Assembly (NCBI GenBank): GCA_030849465.1
Contig: JARVLF010000018.1
Location: 868,001-932,000, forward strand
Reading direction: 5' to 3'
Length of the DNA: 64,000 nt
Source: Moesziomyces globuligerus
Lineage: Eukaryota > Basidiomycota > Ustilaginomycetes > Ustilaginales > Ustilaginaceae
The position numbers and the translations under genes were made by a program. This document shows, one piece after another, positions 30,693-41,021 of the stretch; the first letter of the stretch is position 1, and each line of letters opens with the position of its first letter. The notes beneath the pieces are model-generated. The model saw only the letters and a list, made by a program, of their open reading frames with translations. It had not been told where the DNA came from and searched no databases.

Positions 30693-32333
30693 TCAGTGCC
30701 CCTCGTCGCTGACGGCCACCCAATGGCCCGTGACGTTGCGAATGCGCTTTCCGAAGATGAATAGGCCGATGGCCATCACGCCGGTCATAGCAATGAGACC
30801 GGCAAACATGTTGAACGCACCGTCGTAGCCGAAGGCTTCGATCATGTCCCAGGCGCGGTAGCTGACACCAAAGGAGAGAATGCCGCGGAATGCGCAGATG
30901 ATGATGAGCACCGAACTTGCGCGTTGCGGGTAGGCATCGAGCAGATAGGTGATGGCCACAATGTTTGCGCCCACAAAGCACAGATAAACGGCGGCAATGG
31001 CCCAGACGTAGACCATCCAGTGGTACTCGCCCGGGTGAGTAGCCGCTTGGCCGTAGAGGACAGCGGTGAAGACACCGATGATCAGAGGCAGAGCGAGTGG
31101 GATCAGACGTGTCTCGGGCTCGTGGAAGCCTCCGCGGCGGTCAGCGTACCACTTGATGATCCAGTCACTCGCGTAGCCAAAGAGTGGCAGCGCTACGAGC
31201 GAGGTCACGATCTGACCCGTGTTGGCGTAGCTGATCGATTTGCTCGGCCAGTTGTAAGGTTCGCCGCCGACGATCTTGCCGTAGGTCAGTCCAATGGTAA
31301 CGTTGGCTCCCAGCGTGATGCCATTGATCAGCAACGCCCAGAGCGTGCCTGGAAGTAGCAGCATGGTCCACGAATCGCGGAAAACTACCCAGGCCTTGCG
31401 CCATTCGGGCTTGCCCACCCAGAGACGCAGGTTGGAGCGCAGAGTGCGTGGCTCATAAGTAGAGAAGTCGAGCGGTGGGCGCTCCGTGTGGATGCGGAAA
31501 GCTTCGGAGTTGTCTTGCTGAGCACCTTTGGCGGTTTCTTGGTACGAGGACTGGGGTCGATAGTACTTGGTTTCCGGAAGGAAGAAGAAGGAAGTGACAA
31601 GGCAGAATCCACCGAGGCAGCAACCGATCCCGTACCACCACTGCACTCCGATTGACTCGGCGATGGGTGAGGCGAAGAGGATGAAGACGGTGACGGCGAT
31701 GACCTGGATGGTCTGCTGGATCATCAGGAAACGCGCACGTTCATGCAAGAAGACAATCTCCTGCGTGATCATGGGGACTAGCGCCTCACTCTGACCTGCA
31801 GAGATGCCAAGAAGCAAGCGCGAGCCCAGGTGCCAGCCGTAGTGGTCGCTTGAGGTGCCCGCGCCAGCGCATAGGCCAATGGCGATGACCATGATGGCCG
31901 TAGCAGCGAGAAAGACACTTCTACGACCGACAGCCATGGCCAGAGGCATGCCAATCAGATTACCGATGCCCATGGTGAGGTTGGGCAAGGTGAGCATGTA
32001 GCCAACTTCGTTGTAGGTCTTGCCGATGGAAGCATAGGCTGGGATGTAGAAGTTCAGCACGCCGCCGAGACCACTGACGTAGGCGAGGCCAATGACGGAG
32101 AAGAGCGAGAGGTTGATGATGCACAGTATCTTCTGCCACATCGGCATATTCAAGGGGTCCTGCGGATCAGCGGTCGGGGCAGGAACGTAGACGATTTTTC
32201 CCGCGGTCAGCTGGATAGTGCCGGTGGTGGTGACCTTGGTGATCTCGACCTCGATCTTGTCCCCGCCTTCATAGGTGCTAGTCTCGACATCGATCGATGG
32301 ATCTTTCTTGATATCGTCGCTCATCGGTGCCAT
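30693..32333 (-). CDS. MFS transporter (DPxDPLN type), module B
   Basis: Single exon, 546 aa, ATG at 32333 (a second in-frame ATG is three codons in). Signature TADPQDPLNMPMWQK at about residues 54-68, loop motif GRRSVF, LHERARFLMIQQ in the central loop, and 12 predicted membrane segments. Same architecture as the transporters at 17067 and 48093, with a fungal allantoate/HOL1-like look. Transcribed toward the large Zn2Cys6 gene. Substrate unknown. Confidence 0.85.
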   Translation of the reverse strand: MAPMSDDIKKDPSIDVETSTYEGGDKIEVEITKVTTTGTIQLTAGKIVYVPAPTADPQDPLNMPMWQKILCIINLSLFSVIGLAYVSGLGGVLNFYIPAYASIGKTYNEVGYMLTLPNLTMGIGNLIGMPLAMAVGRRSVFLAATAIMVIAIGLCAGAGTSSDHYGWHLGSRLLLGISAGQSEALVPMITQEIVFLHERARFLMIQQTIQVIAVTVFILFASPIAESIGVQWWYGIGCCLGGFCLVTSFFFLPETKYYRPQSSYQETAKGAQQDNSEAFRIHTERPPLDFSTYEPRTLRSNLRLWVGKPEWRKAWVVFRDSWTMLLLPGTLWALLINGITLGANVTIGLTYGKIVGGEPYNWPSKSISYANTGQIVTSLVALPLFGYASDWIIKWYADRRGGFHEPETRLIPLALPLIIGVFTAVLYGQAATHPGEYHWMVYVWAIAAVYLCFVGANIVAITYLLDAYPQRASSVLIIICAFRGILSFGVSYRAWDMIEAFGYDGAFNMFAGLIAMTGVMAIGLFIFGKRIRNVTGHWVAVSDEGH

Positions 32334-33617
32334 ATTTGCGTGGTGGCCGAGGCAATGTCAGTGGCACTGGCACTGGCAGCGTAAGATGAGGAATGGTGTG
32401 AGGACAGGGGATGGAGACAGGGGATGGGCGCGGTCAAAGTAGATCAGCACCTCGGGCTTGAGGCTAGAAGTCGAGGTTCCGACGAGAGCCTTGACGAATC
32501 GACGTTGCCTGATTGGGCACCAGTCGGTGGCTTATATGGTCGACTTGGAGGTGAGGACCGGTCATGCGAAATGTGCATCAGGAATTCATGGGAGCGCTCG
32601 GCTCTGAGCAAAGGAGCTGCGTATGGACGCTCAGGGTTGAGAAGGCGAGCTGACCATGAAAGCGTCTGGTGCGTTCTGAGACGGACTGAGGACCGGCACA
32701 CGAACGGGAACGTACAGACACAGGCACAGGCACCGTGGCACCAAGGCCGAGGTCTGACGAAGAGGAAATGTGAGAACGGGAAGAAATGAGAGAGGTTTGG
32801 GACAGGCGCGAACAGCAAGAGGGCCGAGAATGCATTCTTCAGCGGTGTACATGGCTCAAGCATGTACGACGAGCGGAGACCATGTGCTCTGCGACCATGT
32901 GTCGCGACTCGTACCTGCAAGGGTCGTCTTCCTTGAATTCCGTTCCGAACAGCTATCGGGGATGTGGGGAAGGGAGAAACACTCTCTTCTCTATGCCTTC
33001 GACGGGCAAGATTGTGTGGGGAAGGAAAGCCAAGCCACGGGGCTCAATGCATTGACAGCTCTTCCGAGGCAACCGAGAAAAGGGGAGACGGATTGGAAAT
33101 CTGGGGCCCCACGAAGGCTCGGCGTCCGTCGGAGAGAGTCTGTTGGAAGGTGCAGAGAGCGTGTTGCGCAGTTTCGGTCGGGTCCAACTGCTTGGCGCCA
33201 GGTCGAGAGGGATTCGCCACTGGGTCCAGCGAAACGGCTGAATGATTGGACCGAAATCTCGGGGCTTGCCTTCACCTCGGTCCATGCCAACACGGCGCAG
33301 CACCCGTCAATGCGAACCGAGCCCGCCCCGCCAACCTCCCTCTGCATGCCATGTGATCTCGGTCACGTCTGGATTTCCTGAAAAATCGCTGTGAGAGGAT
33401 CGATGATTTCAAGCTATGGCATAGCGAGCCCTCAGCGCAGGTCGTTCTCACCATCACCTTCTTCTTCCTCCAGGCCAAGTTAGAGAGCTCAGCTCGTTCT
33501 GTCTCGTTTCATTCCAGCAGGCGGCTATTCACTACAGCACAGCAGATCCCAATAATTAATTAATTATAGAAGCTCGCAAAGCAGTGCGTTTTGCGACCGC
33601 CAATGTTTGGCCAAAGA
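32334..33617. other. Intergenic between MFS B start and broken MFS stop
   Basis: 1.28 kb. Open frames of 100-200 codons on both strands lack domains and splice logic, so I do not call genes. GTGGGGAAGGG at about 32964 and GAACCGAGCCC at about 33313 are near-matches to elements in the other promoters. An AT palindromic stretch (ATAATTAATTAATTAT) is at about 33552-33567. Confidence 0.4.
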
Positions 33618-35379
33618 TCAGGTCTTGATATCCTGGATGCTCTGCCTCCTCCCTGGCTCGCTTTCCACAGTAATGTCTTTGGACTCGTTGCTCTGCCTCC
33701 TTTCGCCCTCGCTTTCGATGTCTTGGTCTTTAGATTCGTCCGCTCTACGCTTCTGCTTGATGAATAGGCAAGCGGTAAGCATAACGCCACAGATCGCCGT
33801 GTAGAAAATCCACATGCTGCGAAGTCCGTTCATGTACTGCTTCTTGGAGACGTTCTCGACCGTCGAGCCTCCGGTACCAGTGGAATGCAGAGATGTGATG
33901 CTACTGCCTGCCGGTAGAGCGTGCTGAATCAGCACCGAGCCGATCACAACTGAGATCGAGGTACAGAGATTGCGCAAGAAGTTGTATGCTGACATGGCAG
34001 CCGCCATGTCCGCCTGGTGAAGAAAAGTTTGGAGCGCAATCAAGGGCGTCTGGAAGAGCAGACCTGCACCGATGCCAGTGATGACTTGAAATGCGATGAT
34101 CTTGACCCACTCTCGCTCGGTCTTGAAGCTGATGAAGAGACCGCTACCGAGCGTCATGAGTGTGGCTCCAACATAGCAAAGGTAGACGTAGTTGCCTGTC
34201 TTTCGGATGAAGATCGATCCGAGGAAAGGCATGCACGAGAGAGGCACAATGAGAGCAAATAGCGTGACTCCTGATACCAACGGAGAAAGGCCGAGGATGA
34301 CCTGCGAATAGAGCGGCAGGAAAAAGTCGAAGGAGATGAAGCAAAGCGAATGCAGGCATGCCAATACGAAAGCCGCCACGTTGGTCCTTTTCGAGAAAAT
34401 ACGTCCTGGAATGATTGGCTTGGCGGCGAAGCGAGCCTCCCACACCATGAAAAAGGCGAGGAGTGCGAGGCCAATCACCATCATGCAAATAACGATAGGC
34501 GCGGACCATGGCTGGGCGCCGGTGGCGCCAATCTCGAGGCCGTAGAGAAACAGGATCGACCCAGCGATGATGAGGAGAAGACCAGTCCAATCAAGGGTGC
34601 GGAGTCCCACAAGGATGGGCTCGCGCTCGATCTCTACTTTGAGTACGAAGAAGAGGACGACGATAGCTAGCCCGTCAAAGGGCAAATTGATGTAGACTTT
34701 CGCCATAAGAAAGAATGGGTACCTCTGTCAGCTGCTCGCTCATCTGCGGCATAAAACTTCGTCGCTGCTTTGCACTTACAGCACCATCTCCAGCCGATGG
34801 ATTGAACAAAGACGCCTCCGAGAACGGGACCTACGGCACTTGCGATCCCCCAGACGATGCCAGTGAGTCCATAGTATTTTGCGCGATCTTTCATGGCGAA
34901 AAGGTCGCCAATGATGATGGTGACCATCACCAAGGAGCCGCCGGAGCCAAGCCCTTGCACAACTCGCCCTCCGATCAGCATGACGCCGTCGTGAGAAAGC
35001 GCACAGATCAGATCAGACTGCCGACCATGAATGCCACGGCGGAGGTGATCACTGTTCCGCGACGTCCAAAGATGTCCGAGGCTTTGGCCCAGACCGGGGT
35101 CGAGGTAGTATTTGCTAGAGTAAATGCACTGCTGATCCACGCATACTGCTGAGAGGTCATTTGGAGCTCCCTTGCGATGGTGGGAAGCGCAGTCGAGATG
35201 ATGGTGACGTCCAGCGCTCCGAGGAACAGCGTCAGGCAGAGAGAGACCATGATCGCTCTGCGTTGTATAGTCGACATGGTTGGAGGCACATAATCGCTCA
35301 TTTTGGTCTCGACTGGAGCCAGGGCGGCTCCATCGTAGTCCGTCGTGCTTGGCTTCTCCGCGAGCGCTAGAGTAGACAT
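33618..35379 (-). pseudogene. MFS 14-TM transporter broken by a 5-bp duplication
   Basis: Two exons, 35379-34780 and 34696-33618, with an 83-nt intron; the junction restores GWRWCFYINLP, a hallmark of DHA2 transporters. Motifs LDVTIISTALP, FGRRGTV and GRVVQGLGSGG are all present. The coding total is 1679 nt, five more than a multiple of three (1674 nt would give 557 aa). The excess is a direct repeat GATCA-GATCA at 35006-35015, which shifts the frame in transmembrane region 3 and gives an immediate TGA. Everything on either side is intact and in one frame apart from this. So either a very recent loss of function, a strain polymorphism, or an assembly error. Related to but distinct from mmf1. 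Confidence 0.82.
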
Positions 35380-36972
35380 TGAAAATTCTATCGGTTGCAG
35401 CTTCTTGGATGTGGGACGTCTCGCTCGCGATGTCTGCCGTCAAGATGGGCAGGATGGAAGAGAGTGGAGAAGGTGGATGGCGAGCTGGCCGGTACGATCT
35501 ACGTTAGTAGATATCGAATCTTGCCGAGTGTCTTCGAGCAGTCAAGCAGGCATTGATGAATTTGCCACGCTGTCCGAATCCCATCATTGATGCCTGCGCG
35601 GACCAAAGCTGCTTCAAGATAAAGCGCTGGACGGAGATCCGATGAAGGCCAGCACCTGTGCTCCTAACCCAGCGGAGGCATCGCGAAAGCTCTGTGATGC
35701 CGACGAACCGAGTGGGTCGATTCACCTTCTGGTGGCGAGATCGGGTCCGAGTTGACCGGGGTGTCGGTAAGTTTGCACCTGCCGAACCGATATGGCGAGT
35801 CCGACGTGCCTAGCGGTTTCTTGTCGGGGCAACGGGTAGCTTCGGCCAAGTGGGGTCGATTCCGCCACCGTGTGAGTCGGGTATGCATCACATGCAGGAC
35901 CCTGCAGCTCGGCTAGTTGTTTTTCGGGGGCCCGCGTACTGCAGTGCAGCCCGGCGGAACGATGATATTTCGGCAAGATGCCCCCACGACGCCCGCATTG
36001 GCCCAGGAGATACGTCTTGCGGTTAGGTTGCATCTCTTTGGCTACGATCACGCTTTTTCTGTATGTGCAAGGAAGGATTCGTGATCGAGAGGCGCACGGA
36101 TGGGGTGATACAGAAAGCGGATTGGAGGTGCCGAAGAGGACCTTCCGCGGCGGTACATTTAAATGAGTATTATTTACTTGCCGCATTTTTAGCTTCATTT
36201 AGCGGCGTGATGCGAATCACATCCACAATGCAAAGGGCGGAATGCGTTGTAGTTACAGGCAGTGCTAAGGCAGTCGGGCTGCCTGAAATCCAGGGCAGTC
36301 CACTTACTCCGTCACGCCTGCCTTAGATTGGCTTGCACAACGCAGCTAGACTGCCTTGCGCAAGCCAGTTGGCGTAAGCAGTTGTAACACAGACTGAAAT
36401 CGCATCTTTAAAGAGAAAAGGTATATTAAAAACGTTTCATTGCGCTGTGGGGCGGTATGATACAGTACGTCAAGATTTGATATGGTCTCAACGCATGGTC
36501 AACCTCTGGTGATTTACGTACTGGATATCGGGCCAGGGCTGTGCGATCAAGAGACTGTCTGTCACAGTGTGGTGTCTTGATTGACCGCCCTCTATCCTCA
36601 TGGGGCTGATCGAGTCCGCTGACGTACTTCACATTTCACGCTCTCTGGCCTCGCTGCGACTGCAATTCATACGACGTAGTCTTCCGTAGTTTCCTGACAG
36701 CTTGCAGACTGCGTCTATTTGAGCACACCGAGCTTGATGGCGACCTTGGCGTCTCTCAGCTGCAATGAAGTGGTTTGGTCACGTCCGTGTCAGTCAGCAA
36801 CACATTTGGCTCTCAGCTCTCGATTCCGTAACGTAATTTAGTTTCATTTTAATCACGACCGCTTCTTCCATCTCGCTGTCCGTGAACGAGTACGCGATGA
36901 AATATGCATTGCATGGACGGGAGTATCGTCGCTAGCTGAAAGAGGAATGCAACGAAAGAAGACGCTAAGAGT
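35380..36972. promoter_or_regulatory. Upstream region of broken MFS; AT-rich island
   Basis: 1.6 kb, no gene. CCGAACCG at 35782-35789 and AAGTGGGGTCG at 35849 match the shared promoter elements. From about 36160 to 36430 the composition turns AT-rich, and the sequence holds several GGCAGT/ACTGCC words and a 9-bp inverted repeat (CTAAGGCAG at 36265, CTGCCTTAG at 36318), which could be a worn transposon remnant. The PhyH B 3' side follows. Confidence 0.4.
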
Positions 36973-38037
36973 CTAGTAGCCCTTGACACCGGCAAGTCGA
37001 AGGACCTGATCCGTCAACTCGGGCTTTTCGAAAGGCTCTGTGCGGTACTTGGGGCAGATCTTGCCATTTCGCATCGGCTTGTCCTCCGCAGGGCGAATGT
37101 TGCAGTGAGGCCAGTGGGTCGTACCGATCCAGCTCTCGAAGCACTTCTTCTTGGCCTCGAGAGCTTCTTCATTGGCGTAGGCCCTGGGCGTCATGCAGAT
37201 GTACTGAACGTGACGGATCTGATCTCCCTCGGGGAGGCGCGCATAGTGCATGGTGCGCGAGTCCCAGAGGACAAAGTCGCCGGGCTCCATGTTGCACTTG
37301 ATCATCTCGCAGCCGCGCTCTTCGAACCACTTGACGTCCTTCTCGCTGAAAAGGAAGAGGTCCATAAACTTGAGCTCGGGGGGAGGCGCATCTTCGTGGT
37401 CAGCCGAATCGCGCTTGTGCGCAAAGAACTCGTTGAAGAGCTTTGCGGAGCCGCGCATCAGCATGAGACCGCCGTCCTTGGGTCCGTTCGGGGCGTAGTT
37501 GAGCAGCCCCTGCACAGCCTGCATACCCTTACGCTCAGGGTTCTGGTCGCAGTGGGGCCAGGGGCTCCAGTTGAGGTCCTTGCGGTTGGGCATCGAGATG
37601 TTCATGCCATCAAAGGAGCAAATCAGCTCCTTGGTACCCCAAAGCTTCTCGAAGATCTCGACCACCTTGGGCTCGGTTCGCGCTTCCCAGGCCATCTTCT
37701 CGTGTGTCGAGCCATAGGCAAAGTACATGCCGCCCTTAAAGCTGATAGGCAGGTGGTCTGTGGTCCAGGTGGAAGGGTCCTTCTCGTCGAAACCGAGCTC
37801 GAAGTTTTTGAGCCACTGGATTTGCTTGTCGGCGTAGTACTTGGCACGCTCGGGCGAGATGACGTTCTTGATGATTACGCAACCATTCTTGTGGAACTCA
37901 TCGCGCCAGTCGCCGTAGACGGCGTTCTCGTCAAAACGGATCAAGTCCTTGGTCTCGAAGCGCGCACCGAAGGTGCGTTCCTTGTTCTTAGGCGCCTCGA
38001 AAGCGGAGTTGACGGTGGTCTCGACTGTGGTCGTCAT
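36973..38037 (-). CDS. PhyH-type Fe(II)/2-oxoglutarate dioxygenase, module B
   Basis: Single exon, 354 aa, ATG at 38037. Ligands HCD (His162, Asp164) in SPWPHCDQNP, distal His264 in VLWDSRTMHYARL, and Arg275 for 2-oxoglutarate. It lacks the Tyr-Gly-Phe-Thr segment shared by the two other PhyH proteins and has a charged insert (about residues 208-222) instead, so its substrate pocket probably differs. Ends ...RLAGVKGY with no PTS1. Divergent from the CocE B hydrolase, the same pairing as in module A. Confidence 0.88.
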   Translation of the reverse strand: MTTTVETTVNSAFEAPKNKERTFGARFETKDLIRFDENAVYGDWRDEFHKNGCVIIKNVISPERAKYYADKQIQWLKNFELGFDEKDPSTWTTDHLPISFKGGMYFAYGSTHEKMAWEARTEPKVVEIFEKLWGTKELICSFDGMNISMPNRKDLNWSPWPHCDQNPERKGMQAVQGLLNYAPNGPKDGGLMLMRGSAKLFNEFFAHKRDSADHEDAPPPELKFMDLFLFSEKDVKWFEERGCEMIKCNMEPGDFVLWDSRTMHYARLPEGDQIRHVQYICMTPRAYANEEALEAKKKCFESWIGTTHWPHCNIRPAEDKPMRNGKICPKYRTEPFEKPELTDQVLRLAGVKGY

Positions 38038-38866
38038 GCTGATTCGGTGGTCGTGTTGTGTGAGCCTCGGGTGAGATGTGGTGGGGCTGGGTGGATGGTC
38101 GTCGGACTATTGCTTCGATCTATATACCTCACAAGACTCGGCCATGGATCCACTTGGCAGGTCCTTCGGCGGCCCAGACACTTGGTATCGGCATTCGGAG
38201 CTTGGTCTGAGAAGCCGACAGTTACGTGAACCGCGCGTCAGGCTCGCAGAGAGCTCGGCCCGGACCCTCATTAGAGACTTTCTTCGCAATCCCCTTTGAA
38301 GATCCTTGCGACTCGCCGAGCTCGGGTCGTGAGGCCCAGCTGGGTCTTGTGGCTGGGCAAGGCTTGTAAGAGCGCGCCGCGGAGCGCTCTTTCCTCGGTT
38401 CGGTTCAATATCTTTCGGTTCAGGTGGTAGTAATTACAGGACCCTCGTCTCCACCGCTCCCGAACCGAGACTAAACGAGAATGCACAGGCCCTACCCTGG
38501 CTGTCTGTCTTCGTTCGGCATAGCTATTTTGCTTCGGACCGGGTGATTCGGTCAATTCTGGTCAAGGGTAACACCCGGTCCGACCAGAGTGAGCTCCGTG
38601 GACACCCTCGCACAATCGCATGGTCTTCGGTTCAAGCATTGCCACTTTCCATCAACACTTACTCGCCAAGCTCGACCTCACGGAACGCCTTTGATTGGGC
38701 CGGCAACGAGATCGATTCGCATTTAACGATGAGTCCTGAGCAGCCTTTGTGTCCTCCTCGTTCAAGATATTTGCCTCGCACCGTCGTATTGCAATCGACA
38801 GTACTTCCCGACGCCAGCCACTCTCAACGTTGAACACTTCACCACTACGACGAGAATCAAGCCGCG
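38038..38866. promoter_or_regulatory. Divergent promoter PhyH B / CocE B
   Basis: 829 bp. TATATA at 38121-38126 lies about 85 bp upstream of the PhyH ATG on its strand. CGGTTCGG at 38396-38403 is near the middle, with further TTCGGTTC and GAACCGAG words within 80 bp. No gene. Confidence 0.55.
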
Positions 38867-40733
38867 ATGCCTGTTGCAACACAGGTGGCCTTCAAGCCTC
38901 TTAATCTGCCCAAGGTGGGTGACAATGGTTACGTCGAGCCAACGCCTGGCAAATCAGAGGTGCTCAAGAAGGGCTCGGCTCCGTTCGGATGTCGTCGACT
39001 CGACTCGGACGTGCGCATCGATCACGATGTCGAACTTGTCGTGCGCGATGGTTGTCGCCTCTACGCCGACATCTACCGCCCCGCCACGGACGAGAAGAAC
39101 GTGCCCGTCATCGTCTCTTGGTCACCTTACGGTAAGAAGTATTCGGCGATCGATATGATCTTCAATGTATGCTTGTGGCGCTGCTGCATTCGTGACGAAG
39201 ACGTCAGCGGCCTGGAGAAGTTCGAAGGCCTCGATCCGGCTTGGTGGGTGGCTCGCGGCTACGCGATTGCCAGCGTCGACGCGCGCGGGGCTGGCAACAG
39301 CGATGGTGATACGCTTGTGCTCGGCTCGCAGGAGGCCGAGGACATCCACGACGTCATCGAGAAGCTAGCAAAGTTGCCGTGGTGCAACGGCAACGTGGGC
39401 ATGGCCGGAAACTCGTACCTCGCCATCTCGCAATGGCACGCCGCTGCACAGAATCCACCCTCGCTCAAGGCGATCGCACCATGGGAGGGCTCGGGTGACA
39501 TCTTTCGCGAGCAATTTTGCCGCGGGGGCTGGTTCAACATGAGCAACTTTGACCTGATCACTACACTCGTCATCAAGGGTCACCACGGTGTCGAAGATTT
39601 CGCCGAGATGCATCGTCGCTCGCCGCTTGCCAACGCCTTCTGGAACGACAAGCGCGTTGACATGACCAAGATCAACATTCCCTGCTTCATCACGGGCTCC
39701 GATTTTAGCCAGATCCATACCATGGGCGCCGTACGGGGCTGGATGCAGGTGAACACGGACAAAAAGTGGATCAAGTGGAGCGGTTATCAGGAGTGGTTTG
39801 AGCTCTATTCGTGCCCCGAGTCCAACGTGGAGCTTAAAGTAGGTCGTCACGCTCTTGATCCGCACAGAGTCGATTCGCTTTGCGTTGCCGAGATCTATGC
39901 TGACACGAGTTGTCCTTTGCTCTAATATGCAGCTTTTCTTCGACAAGTATCTCAAGAACATCGACAATGACTGGGAGAAGACACCCAAAGTGCGCTGGAC
40001 GACACTGCCGTTTGGTGATCGCGATGTCAAGCACGACATTGTGCTTACGGACTTTCCCGTTCCCGACACCGACTACCGTACCTTCTACTTAGGTCCAAAC
40101 GAGACGCTGGCCGAGACGGAGCCCAAAGTAGCCGGCACCTCGTCTCACAACTCAGAAGATCGTCGCTCGATCTCGAAGTTCCGGCACACATTCCAAGAGG
40201 CGACCCACCTGATTGGTTTGCCCAAGGCGGAGCTGTACGTGAGCTGCGATGCGCTCGACGATCTTGTCGTCTTTGTGCAGCTGCGCAAGCTTGACGTCAA
40301 CGGCAAAGAGTTGAGCCAGCTGCAGTTTCCGCTCTCGCGCGCGCCCGTCAAGTCGATCGACGACATGAAGCCCCAAGAAAAGCAGAGCCTCAGCGTTCAC
40401 AACGGTTCCATCGGCATCCTCCGCGCCTCACAGCGGAAGATCGATCCATCTCGCTCGCTCCATTCGCAGTTTCCATTTCATCCGCACGACGAAGTGTGGA
40501 AGGTGCCACGCGGCGAGATTGTCAAGCTCGAGATCGGCATCTGGGCCATGGGCGTCAGCTACGATGCCGGCGAGTCAATCCAGATTGATGTGCTCGGCCA
40601 GTGGCCTGGCTTCGACGAGGTTGCCGCGTTCTCCAAGCCTCGTCCTGAGTCCGAGCGCAACAAGGGTATGCACGTTATCCATTTTGGGCCCGATCATCCC
40701 AGTCGTGTGATACTTCCCTTCGTGTCGCTCTAG
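38867..40733 (+). CDS. CocE/NonD-family hydrolase, module B
   Basis: Two exons, 38867-39838 and 39933-40733; the 94-nt intron (GTAGGT...TGCAG) splits ...VELK/LFFDKYLKN in phase 0. Product 590 aa, starting MPVATQVAFKPLN. Nucleophile elbow GMAGNSYLA with Ser183, preceded by ASVDARGAGNSDG. Close paralogue of the module A enzyme in length, elbow sequence and C-terminus (...SRVILPFVSL), though that gene has no intron at this site. Ester or amide hydrolysis expected. Paired head-to-head with a PhyH gene in both modules, which suggests that they act in sequence. Confidence 0.88.
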
Positions 40734-41021
40734 GTCAAGGCCAAGACTCCAAGCATATCACAGTGTGATCCCCTTTCAACCACACATCATGCATGCTTGT
40801 TGCTTTGAGCGCCTGAAGAGTGTACGCACTGGGCTGAGGACACAGCAGAGTCGACTGTTCTCATTGGAGCCGGCCCACGAGGGGCGTCAAGTCGCGCCAC
40901 GAGTCTGATGCAGGAGGACGAAGTGGGAGGACCATTTCTCGCCCAAACGCTTTTTCGAGAAGGCTCGAGCGCGGCCGTAGCAGGAACGTGGTATGGGCGA
41001 TACAGGTTGAAAGCGCGCAAG

